NCBI GenBank assembly: GCA_007131895.1
Contig: SLPR01000228.1
Coordinates: 1 to 21,861, forward strand
DNA length: 21,861 nucleotides
Source: Bacteroidales bacterium
GTDB lineage: Bacteria; Bacteroidota; Bacteroidia; Bacteroidales; UBA7960
Direction: 5' to 3'
Every line of letters starts with the position of its first letter. The stretch's first letter is position 1. The position numbers and the translations under genes were made by a program. The notes under the pieces were generated by a model. That model was not told the DNA's origin and did not search any database. It saw only the letters and a program-made list of their open reading frames with translations. Shown piece after piece: positions 15,730-21,861 of the stretch.

Positions 15730-16389
15730 TTAACTCCCTTGTTTTAATTCCATCAAAAGGGCAAAGGCCTTGTGTACATCTTTCTCATAAACTACCAGCG
15801 TTACTTCATTGCTGGTGGATATTACTTCGCAGATGTTGATTCCAATCCAGGCCAGGCGCTTCAAAAGGAAATAGTAAATTCCGGAAACTTCTGTGTTGCT
15901 TTCCGGCAATCTTATGGTGACCGATGAGAGCTTTTCCATGCTGGCAATAAGCTTCTCGTTTTTGTAAATCTCATTAATCCGTTCAGAGAGCAAGCTGCTC
16001 ACTACCAGGGTGGTTTCAAATACTCCCTGGCTGATGGTGCAGAATATCTCTTTTTCGCCTGCTATGCCATCCATGAGCAGACGGTTGCATGCATTCAGTC
16101 CTGCGGAATTCTCAAAGGTATAATCCCGCAGATCAGAACGGACTATGATATCGCCCAGCCGGTTCATAAACTCCCGTATACTCTTGCTTATGCGGTAGCT
16201 GTCCTGTGTCGGTCTCCGGTTGATGGCCATCACAATGGCCCCAGTTTGTACTTTCTTTCTCAGTAACTTCTCTATATCCGGCTGCACCTGACGTGCAAGG
16301 GATGATATGTTGATTAGCTGATCCGATAATGCTTCCTCCAGAAAAGGGGAATTCTTGATGTATTCATCCACTGCCTGTGCAATAGTCAT
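15730..16389 (-). CDS. ACT-domain protein, possible regulator of aspartate/lysine metabolism
   Basis: This is a 219-residue cytoplasmic protein. The N-terminal part (about 1-50) reads YIKNSPFLEEALSDQLINIS then SSLARQVQPDIEKLL, a helical block shared by a family of uncharacterised ACT proteins in Bacteroidota and archaea. The C-terminal ~65 residues (about 150-215) have an aspartokinase-like ACT fold: SSVTIRLPESNTEVSGIYYF, then GINICEVISTSNEVTLVVYE. ACT domains bind amino acids and regulate enzymes or transcription. I see no catalytic motif and no clear DNA-binding helix-turn-helix. It is divergent from lysC-lysA, which suggests a link to lysine synthesis, but this is inference. It has a consensus promoter, and its start codon is preceded by AGGA, an unusually clear Shine-Dalgarno for this group. 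Confidence 0.8.
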   Translation of the reverse strand: MTIAQAVDEYIKNSPFLEEALSDQLINISSLARQVQPDIEKLLRKKVQTGAIVMAINRRPTQDSYRISKSIREFMNRLGDIIVRSDLRDYTFENSAGLNACNRLLMDGIAGEKEIFCTISQGVFETTLVVSSLLSERINEIYKNEKLIASMEKLSSVTIRLPESNTEVSGIYYFLLKRLAWIGINICEVISTSNEVTLVVYEKDVHKAFALLMELKQGS

Positions 16390-16414
16390 GATTTCCTGTG
16401 TTAAAAATATAACG

Positions 16415-16445
16415 CAAAGTTATAAAAAAGTTTATTACCACCAAA
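16415..16445 (-). promoter_or_regulatory. Consensus Bacteroidota promoter for the ACT-domain gene
   Basis: Read on the minus strand, a -33 TTTG (16445-16442) and a -7 TAACTTTG (16422-16415) are separated by exactly 19 bp. This matches the known Bacteroidota primary promoter TTTG-N19-TAnnTTTG. Transcription should begin near 16409, giving a leader of about 20 nt with an AGGA ahead of the ATG at 16389. Confidence 0.75.
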
Positions 16446-16559
16446 AATTTCACAGTCTGCGTAAAATGTTTTTTCTTTGCACCTGGTTTTCACTCATAAC
16501 TAAGCTGAAGTAATAAGCCTGGGCTTCTGGTGAAAGATTCTATTCATAAAACCTCAATT

Positions 16560-17891
16560 ATGCAGATTATCAAATTTGGCGGCACATCACTTGGCAGTGC
16601 GGAAAGAATCCGGATTGCCGCCGACATCGTGCGGGAGCACAATGATTGTATCGTCGTTTGCTCGGCCATGTCAGGAATGACCAATGCGCTTGTTCGTGTT
16701 ACAGAGCTCTGGGAACAAAAAGGTTCGTCAGAAGCCGTCTGTGCGTTGCAAGCCTTGCGTACTGATTTCTACCTGCGCATAGCTGATCTGTTACCCGAAG
16801 ACAACTATATGCCCGCAGTCGCAGCGCTTTTTGATGAAGTCATAACCTTGTTGAAGGATATTCCTTGTAATGAATTGCTGAAACATCGTGTGATTGCGCT
16901 GGGTGAGCAGGTTACTTCCGGGGTGTTCAACAGTTATCTGGTGTTTACAGGTAAATCGTCTGTTTTGCTTGATGCCACCACGTTGTTGTACCTGGATAAG
17001 ACGCAGGAGCCTGATGTGGAGGATATTGCCCGCAGGCTGCAATCCTCTCCTGAATATACTTCTTCGGGAGTATATATTACGCAGGGCTTTATCTGCCGCG
17101 ATGTACATGGCAGTATTTGCACCCTGAGCCGGGGTGGCAGCGATTTTACTGCCACTTTGCTGGGGGCAGCAAGCGGTGCCGGAAAAATTGAGATCTGGAC
17201 CGATATCGACGGGATGCATAACAATGACCCCCGGTTTGTTCTGCATACTGAACCCATCCGTGAACTGTCCTACACTGAGGCTGCTGAGCTTGCCTATTTT
17301 GGTGCAAAAATATTGCACCCTTCCTGCGTGAGACCCGCCCGGGAAAAGGGGATACCCATTGCCATTAAAAATACCCTGCAAAGGAATGCCCCGGGCACGA
17401 CCATTCAGTCGGAAGCTCCCGCATTTGGTATCAGGGCCATTGCCGCCAAAGATGATATCCATATTCTGCGCATTACCTCAGGACGTATGTTCAATGCTTA
17501 CGGTTTTCTGGCCAGGGTGTTCGAGATTTTTCGCGAACATAAAATGGCAGTGGATGTTGTTACCACCTCTGAAGTTTCTGTTTCTGTTACCATAGAGAGT
17601 ATTTCCGGGGTATTGCCCCTGATGCTTGACCTGGAAAAACTGGGCAGGGTAAACCTGGAAACCCAAAGAACCATCATTTGCGTAGTGGGAGATATGCTTC
17701 GACCCGGGCATATGGCCGGCGTTATGCAACTGGTAAAAGATTTTGATATCCGCATGGTTTCTCTGGGAGCCAGCAGCAATAACATCACTTTTGTGCTCCC
17801 TGCCGCGCAAAAAGCGGATGCACTCAATGCACTGCACCAGCTTTTTCAACCCGTCAAGCGGGCAATGGAAACCGCCCAGCAGTATAATTGA
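16560..17891 (+). CDS. lysC: Aspartate kinase, monofunctional
   Basis: This 443-residue cytoplasmic enzyme phosphorylates aspartate, the first step toward lysine, threonine, methionine and diaminopimelate. The start ATG at 16560 places the kinase motif KFGGTSLGS at residue 5. An upstream in-frame GTG at 16530 would add ten residues with no family support. Other kinase blocks are LSRGGSDFTATLLG, IEIWTDIDGMHNNDPR and ELSYTEAAELAYFGAKILHP. Two C-terminal ACT domains follow: GRMFNAYGFLARVFEIF, then VDVVTTSEVSVSVTI. They are the usual site of lysine feedback inhibition. No homoserine dehydrogenase or decarboxylase is fused. lysA follows after a 121-bp gap, making a likely lysC-lysA unit. Confidence 0.95.
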   Translation: MQIIKFGGTSLGSAERIRIAADIVREHNDCIVVCSAMSGMTNALVRVTELWEQKGSSEAVCALQALRTDFYLRIADLLPEDNYMPAVAALFDEVITLLKDIPCNELLKHRVIALGEQVTSGVFNSYLVFTGKSSVLLDATTLLYLDKTQEPDVEDIARRLQSSPEYTSSGVYITQGFICRDVHGSICTLSRGGSDFTATLLGAASGAGKIEIWTDIDGMHNNDPRFVLHTEPIRELSYTEAAELAYFGAKILHPSCVRPAREKGIPIAIKNTLQRNAPGTTIQSEAPAFGIRAIAAKDDIHILRITSGRMFNAYGFLARVFEIFREHKMAVDVVTTSEVSVSVTIESISGVLPLMLDLEKLGRVNLETQRTIICVVGDMLRPGHMAGVMQLVKDFDIRMVSLGASSNNITFVLPAAQKADALNALHQLFQPVKRAMETAQQYN

Positions 17892-17892
17892 T

Positions 17893-17906
17893 CCGCTATG
17901 AAGCGG
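17893..17906 (+). terminator. Small hairpin directly after the lysC stop
   Basis: CCGCT 17893-17897 and AGCGG 17902-17906 enclose a 4-nt loop, one base after the stop. There is no T run, so it is more likely an mRNA 3'-processing or stability hairpin between lysC and lysA than a true terminator. Confidence 0.3.
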
Positions 17907-18012
17907 GTGCAATTCTAAAAAGTCAGAAAGGTTTGTGAGGTGCCGGCATAATTGTATCATCCCAACCTTTGGTAAAAAAGTTAAGTTAAAACAAAGAAAT
18001 TATTTTGAAACC

Positions 18013-19224
18013 ATGAGCATTTTTCATCCCTCCGAAAATATATCGACCCCTTATTATCAATACGATCTGGCTTTGCTCAGGCAAACTCTGCAGCATGCTT
18101 CTGAAAGTGCCGCTGTCCATGGCTATAAGATTCATTATGCCATGAAAGCCAATAACAATCCTGCCATCACCGATACCATCAGGGATTATGGGCTGGGTGC
18201 CGACTGTGTGAGTGGTAATGAAGTGGCTGAAGCGCTGCGGCAAGGCTTTCCTGCCCGCGAAATCGTATACGCCGGGGTGGGTAAATCAGACAAGGAGATC
18301 GAACTGGCTTTGCGGGAAGACATTCTCTGTTTGAATTGTGAGTCGCTGGAAGAGTTGCAGGTTACAGAAGAGATTGCCCGTGGTATGCAGAAAATTGCAC
18401 CGGTAGCCATCAGGGTAAACCCCGGAGTAGCTGCAAATACCCATCGCTATATCACCACCGGGCTTGAAGAGAACAAATTCGGCGTTCATCTCTCACAATT
18501 GAGGGAGGTGCTTGATTTTGCTTCCGAATCTCCCTGGCTGCAGCTGATGGGGTTGCATTTTCATATCGGTTCGCAAATTACCTCTTTGCAGCCTTTTGAG
18601 ATGCTCACCACAAAGGTGAATGATTTGTGGCAAACCATGAATATGGATGAGAGAGGGGCCACCTTACTCAACCTGGGCGGCGGACTGGGGGTAGATTATG
18701 ACAATCCTGAAGGGAATTCCCTCCCTCCCTTTGCTGAATATTTTGATGTTTTTGCCCGCCATCTGCAGGTTCCGGGCCATGTAAAAGTGAGATTCGAGCT
18801 GGGGCGCAGCATCGTGGCTCAATGCGGAAAACTCATCACCAAAGTGCTGTATACCAAAAAAGGAGTCAACCGCAGTTTTGTCATTGCCGATGCCGGGATG
18901 AATGAACTCATGCGCCCGGCCCTCTACCAGAGCCGGCACCATATCACCAATCTCACCTCCACCAAAGCACCCCAAATCTACGATGTGGTAGGGCCCGTAT
19001 GTGAATCCAGCGACGTGTTTGCCACGCATATAGAACTGCCTCAAACCGGGCGTGGCGACCTGCTGGCCATCCATTCCTGCGGCGCCTACAGTGAATCCAT
19101 GATGCTACTCTATAACATGAGAGACAGGGCAGGAGTGGTGCTGGTTAATGAAAACAGCCATGGTCATATGGCGGATGAAGCCTATATGAGCACTGTGCTC
19201 TCAAAAGGAAATGAAATCAGCTGA
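18013..19224 (+). CDS. lysA: Diaminopimelate decarboxylase
   Basis: This 403-residue PLP enzyme of the fold-type III barrel family decarboxylates meso-diaminopimelate to lysine, the last step of the pathway. The chosen ATG at 18013 gives MSIFHPSENISTPYYQYD. The in-frame frame further upstream, to 17935, encodes cysteine- and basic-rich sequence not seen in the family. The PLP lysine is K45 in HYAMKANNNP. Further blocks are GADCVSGNEVAEAL, GLHFHIGSQIT, LNLGGGLGVDY (phosphate-binding), FELGRSIVAQCG, and VCESSDVFA with C330 and E331 from the partner subunit's site, then GAYSESM. The ELGR form in place of EPGR is usual in Bacteroidota. It pairs with lysC functionally and by position. Confidence 0.93.
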   Translation: MSIFHPSENISTPYYQYDLALLRQTLQHASESAAVHGYKIHYAMKANNNPAITDTIRDYGLGADCVSGNEVAEALRQGFPAREIVYAGVGKSDKEIELALREDILCLNCESLEELQVTEEIARGMQKIAPVAIRVNPGVAANTHRYITTGLEENKFGVHLSQLREVLDFASESPWLQLMGLHFHIGSQITSLQPFEMLTTKVNDLWQTMNMDERGATLLNLGGGLGVDYDNPEGNSLPPFAEYFDVFARHLQVPGHVKVRFELGRSIVAQCGKLITKVLYTKKGVNRSFVIADAGMNELMRPALYQSRHHITNLTSTKAPQIYDVVGPVCESSDVFATHIELPQTGRGDLLAIHSCGAYSESMMLLYNMRDRAGVVLVNENSHGHMADEAYMSTVLSKGNEIS

Positions 19225-19233
19225 AAAGAGAGA

Positions 19234-19275
19234 GACCGAAGACGGGAGACCGATGACCGAAGATGGGAGAAAGCG
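19234..19275. repeat. Two-copy 21-bp tandem repeat, purine-rich
   Basis: The units begin GACCGAAGACGGGAGA (19234) and GACCGAAGATGGGAGA (19255), with one difference in the first 16 bases. The flank continues with GAAAGCGA motifs. It looks like a short decaying minisatellite. Confidence 0.75.
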
Positions 19276-19312
19276 AAAGTGAAAGCGACCGCAGGGAGCT
19301 CAGCGAAGCTAA

Positions 19313-19344
19313 ATTCTGCTCAGCCTTGCACATTCTGCTCAGCC
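19313..19344. repeat. 13-bp direct repeat, period 19
   Basis: ATTCTGCTCAGCC occurs at 19313-19325 and again at 19332-19344, separated by TTGCAC. Confidence 0.85.
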
Positions 19345-19369
19345 CGGATTAAATGCGTTATACCTCGTA

Positions 19370-19385
19370 GCACCTCAAAAGGTGC
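19370..19385. repeat. Perfect 6-bp hairpin, CAAA loop
   Basis: GCACCT 19370-19375 pairs with AGGTGC 19380-19385 around CAAA. A second hairpin, GCCCC 19423-19427/GGGGC 19433-19437, lies 38 bp further on. Neither is followed by a T run on the plus strand. Confidence 0.6.
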
Positions 19386-19553
19386 AAGTGAGGTTCGGAT
19401 CCATGTTTCACTATCGACATGTGCCCCAGTTGGGGGCGGAAAGGGAATGTCACGCTCAGTGGATTTTTGCTTCCCGGAGGATTGAAAAACGGTCAACCTT
19501 ATTCAGGCATGGTCACAGAACAACTCCACACCCATGAAGCAACGAACCCAACC

Positions 19554-20657
19554 CTATTTCTTTTTTAACAATCTTTTCCAGGCCTTGATATGAGACTGGA
19601 ACCAACCTGGATGGGTAATGCGGCTCCAGATAAAATTGCGTGCTGTGGGGTTCCAGAGGCTGCGCAGGGGAAGCATAAAGTATTTCTGCAGAATCATCAC
19701 CATGAAATAGTGAAACCGGACAAGTATGACGGGAAAAGTGAGACTGGCCCGATGCCTGGCCAGAAGCATGGTGTAGGTAAAGGAGGCTTTTTTCTGTGGT
19801 TGGATTACCCGGCAATCAAAATATCTGGCAATACTGGTTTGATAGGCCAAAAAGGCGGATTGGTGTTTTGGGAGGCGGGGAGGCTCTCCACCCTTATGGT
19901 GCAATAAAAAATAATCATACATATCCTTCAGGGAGAGCATTCCGGTATAATGATGGGAGTGCATCAGCTGGGTATGGACAAAGTTATGCACCATTCGGTC
20001 AGCCATACTTAGTATGGTAACATCAGGATGGAAACGGGAAGATACAAGTCCTTTGGGATAGTGAGGCAGCAAACCATCGTAGAGGTAATTTAATACGCGT
20101 GCATGTACTTCAATTCCTGCCACATGGTCTTCATGCACCAGCATGGGGTAATGCAGACTTGACTCAAATGCTTTCGGGTTATAGGGTTTATGGGAAAAGT
20201 ATCCCTGATTCATGAGCAACCTGGCTGCAGACAACACCTGATGGGGTGGCACAACCACATCAATATCCGACATCATACGCATGCCCGGATGGGCATACAA
20301 ATGGTCGAACAAATGCCCTGTACCTTTGAGAAAAACAGGCTGTATGCCATTTTGCTGCAACATACGGTTCAGGTCAAGGCTTTGCTTCAGTATTTTTTCA
20401 TTCCTTTCAGTATTCAGGCTGAAAACCTGATGCAGGTAATGGTTCAGGGAAGCCGGCAAACAGGAAATTAACCCATTTTGATGAAGGTTATAGTATAAGG
20501 CGGGTAAAATAAGATGCTTCCCTGAATAATACACCCATAGCTTCCATTGCTCTTCATCAAGGGAGCTCAGAAGTTCGGGCATAGCGGCTGCCCTTTCAGG
20601 ATACAAAGAAAGAGACAGTATGCGGGCATTGAGAGAAAAGGCTTGTTTGCGGTTCAT
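19554..20657 (-). CDS. Uncharacterised nucleotidyltransferase family protein (PF14907-like)
   Basis: This is a 367-residue protein. The central block FLKGTGHLFDHLYAHPGMRM then SDIDVVVP (residues about 109-136) is the nucleotidyltransferase core. K111-G112 and the two metal-binding aspartates D131 and D133 are the key residues. A helical N-terminal ~100 residues and a long helical C-terminal region surround it, as in the NTP_transf_5 family. The substrate is unknown. Family members occur beside lasso peptide and exopolysaccharide genes. It lies 44 bp downstream of the PqqD/HPr-kinase-like gene on the same strand, so the two are probably co-expressed. A TATCTTTG on the minus strand at 20669-20662 is so close to the ATG that any transcript from it would be leaderless or nearly so. 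Confidence 0.8.
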   Translation of the reverse strand: MNRKQAFSLNARILSLSLYPERAAAMPELLSSLDEEQWKLWVYYSGKHLILPALYYNLHQNGLISCLPASLNHYLHQVFSLNTERNEKILKQSLDLNRMLQQNGIQPVFLKGTGHLFDHLYAHPGMRMMSDIDVVVPPHQVLSAARLLMNQGYFSHKPYNPKAFESSLHYPMLVHEDHVAGIEVHARVLNYLYDGLLPHYPKGLVSSRFHPDVTILSMADRMVHNFVHTQLMHSHHYTGMLSLKDMYDYFLLHHKGGEPPRLPKHQSAFLAYQTSIARYFDCRVIQPQKKASFTYTMLLARHRASLTFPVILVRFHYFMVMILQKYFMLPLRSLWNPTARNFIWSRITHPGWFQSHIKAWKRLLKKK

Positions 20658-20661
20658 GCTA

Positions 20662-20669
20662 CAAAGATA
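20662..20669 (-). promoter_or_regulatory. TAnnTTTG element abutting the nucleotidyltransferase start codon
   Basis: TATCTTTG on the minus strand lies 4 nt before the ATG at 20657. If it is a true -7 element, transcription would begin about at the start codon, so the message would be leaderless. No -33 TTTG is found at 19-bp spacing. Confidence 0.25.
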
Positions 20670-20701
20670 GCAGATTTGCTGTGGAGGGGTCTCATGGCAA
20701 G

Positions 20702-21850
20702 CTATTTCGGTTCTTCTTGCTTTATGCCATTCTTAATTTTTAAAACGGCTTCATCCAGATTGCCATAGGTGAGCTTATAAAAGGAGCATTGCTCAAACCA
20801 CTGCATAAAAGAGCGGGCAGATTGTTCGTTATTCAAAACATACATTTCCTGAAAGATCAGCTGAGCCACCTCTTTGGGAGCTAAGGACTCCAAACGGAAG
20901 TCCGCCCCTTTTTTAAAGGACACAAAATACAAAGTGGTGGCTTTGGCTTTATGCAAAAGCTCTTTCTGCGGATAGGGCCAGACAAAATAATTGCCCCATA
21001 TATCTTTCCATGAGAATTTAAAACTTCCCCTTAGGTTCTCTTTGTCATCTTTGAGGCTGAGGGCGGTGGGAAAAGAAAAGGCGTGATGATTCATGTCGAT
21101 GGGGATAAAATCATCGCTCATAAAAGAGAATCCGTTCTGCACCAGTGCTGCTGCCAGGGTGCTTTTGCCGGATCCACTGGCAGAGGAAAGCAGCAACATA
21201 TTGTTATCCCTGATCACCGCAGAAGCATGCAGGTAACCCATCCAGTGGGTTTGGGGATACAGAAAATTAGCTATAACTTCAAACAGTTTGCGCTTGAGCT
21301 GGGGGGCATTATCGAACTGGTGGTATTGTTTTTTTTTATCGTTGGTGTCAATAGCCAGGTATACTTTATCCTCCAGAGGAAAAGTTTCAAGTTTCAGGGA
21401 ATAGCCTGCGAAGGATTCAGATGGCACTATAGATTGTGCCCTGAGACTGTTGTGGATGTAATGATACAAATGGGGAGATCCAAAAGAGATGGTAAATTGC
21501 CCGGCGGCTGACCGATACCCCATTGTTTTAGGGGAAGTCTTATCTTTTTGAGGTATTCCGGGTATTTCCGGCACCATCGTTTCAGCCTGGGGGTTTTCGT
21601 TCAATAAAAAATCGAAGGATTGGTAGAGGTTTTGGATGCGCTCTTTGAGCTCTCCTTGCGTAAGAGCCGTTTTATCTTTGAAACGCAATAGGGCATTTTC
21701 CTGGGAAATACCCTCTGTATAGAATTGAAAAAAGAAATAATCTAATTCATCAAGTATGATCCACTGATTGGATTTGGGAAACCAGGTAAGTCTGTAGTCA
21801 TTTTCAAAGGGTAAGAAAAGTGGAGTATGGGAGGTTCCTGGGATACGCAT
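20702..21850 (-). CDS. PqqD-like/HPr-kinase-like P-loop protein
   Basis: This is a 382-residue protein. The N-terminal ~90 residues (for example SNQWIILDELDYFFFQFYTE) look like a PqqD-type peptide- or partner-binding domain. The C-terminal part has an HPr-kinase/phosphorylase-like P-loop, SASGSGKST with K229, preceded by H-x-S-A-V (YLHASAVIRDNNMLLL) and followed by MSDDFIPID with D246-D247, the usual acidic pair. Related kinases in lasso peptide clusters phosphorylate a peptide precursor, and others sit in polysaccharide loci. The substrate here is unknown. No HPr or PTS gene is nearby, so a classical HPr kinase role is unlikely. The ATG at 21850 is fixed by an in-frame TAA two codons upstream. 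The partner gene is the nucleotidyltransferase downstream. Confidence 0.75.
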   Translation of the reverse strand: MRIPGTSHTPLFLPFENDYRLTWFPKSNQWIILDELDYFFFQFYTEGISQENALLRFKDKTALTQGELKERIQNLYQSFDFLLNENPQAETMVPEIPGIPQKDKTSPKTMGYRSAAGQFTISFGSPHLYHYIHNSLRAQSIVPSESFAGYSLKLETFPLEDKVYLAIDTNDKKKQYHQFDNAPQLKRKLFEVIANFLYPQTHWMGYLHASAVIRDNNMLLLSSASGSGKSTLAAALVQNGFSFMSDDFIPIDMNHHAFSFPTALSLKDDKENLRGSFKFSWKDIWGNYFVWPYPQKELLHKAKATTLYFVSFKKGADFRLESLAPKEVAQLIFQEMYVLNNEQSARSFMQWFEQCSFYKLTYGNLDEAVLKIKNGIKQEEPK

Positions 21851-21861
21851 GCTACATTACA

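Larger units (their letters stand above)
19225..19553. other. Repeat-rich convergent gap after lysA
   Basis: No credible gene lies in this 329-bp space between lysA and the nucleotidyltransferase gene. It starts with a purine-rich tandem repeat, followed by a 13-bp direct repeat and two hairpins (all listed separately). An ORF of 68 codons at 19279-19485 is composed of these repeats and is not supported. Confidence 0.7.

Noticed and set aside
17927..17970. AAAGGTT/AACCTTT inverted repeat upstream of lysA, considered as a lysine riboswitch or attenuator
   Set aside because: Only 7 bp with a 30-nt loop, no T run and none of the conserved L-box structure; too weak to call.

Overview
The window looks like chromosomal DNA of a member of the Bacteroidota, probably an environmental Bacteroidales/Marinilabiliales-type bacterium. 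The evidence is a MurF-alanine racemase fusion, an S46 dipeptidyl-peptidase of the DPP11 type, two proteins ending in type IX secretion (T9SS) sorting tails, and promoter elements of the TAnnTTTG type with little Shine-Dalgarno signal. The exact genus cannot be told from the sequence.

Left part (1-3916): the last 13 codons of an unidentified gene and a possible terminator. Then comes a four-gene MCE/Mla-type lipid transport operon: MlaD-like substrate-binding protein, auxiliary lipoprotein, STAS-MlaE permease and MlaF ATPase. Together these would move phospholipid or another lipid between the inner and outer membranes. Facing it, with only 15 bp between stop codons, is a secreted kelch-type protein with a T9SS tail (3932-5845). 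Its reading frame carries an 8-bp C tract just after the signal peptide.

Decayed zone (about 5905-7416): remnants of an MFS transporter gene that lost its whole middle out of frame, a broken T9SS-tail protein, paired hairpins, and a repeat whose two hairpin loops are complementary to each other.

Housekeeping block (7417-15619): M17 leucyl aminopeptidase, PdxA-family dehydrogenase, MurF-Alr fusion, RidA, and a secreted S46 dipeptidyl-peptidase. Four different perfect palindromes occupy the 338-bp gap before the peptidase gene. A related hairpin lies after it.

Lysine block (15730-19224): an ACT-domain protein with a very good Bacteroidota promoter is divergent from lysC (aspartate kinase) and lysA (diaminopimelate decarboxylase), the first and last enzymes of the DAP/lysine route. 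The ACT protein is a plausible regulator of this pathway, by inference from position and fold.

Right end (19225-21861): a repeat-rich gap, then a minus-strand pair, a PqqD/HPr-kinase-like P-loop protein followed by a PF14907-type nucleotidyltransferase. This pairing is known from RiPP (lasso peptide) and polysaccharide loci. Any larger cluster would lie beyond position 21861.
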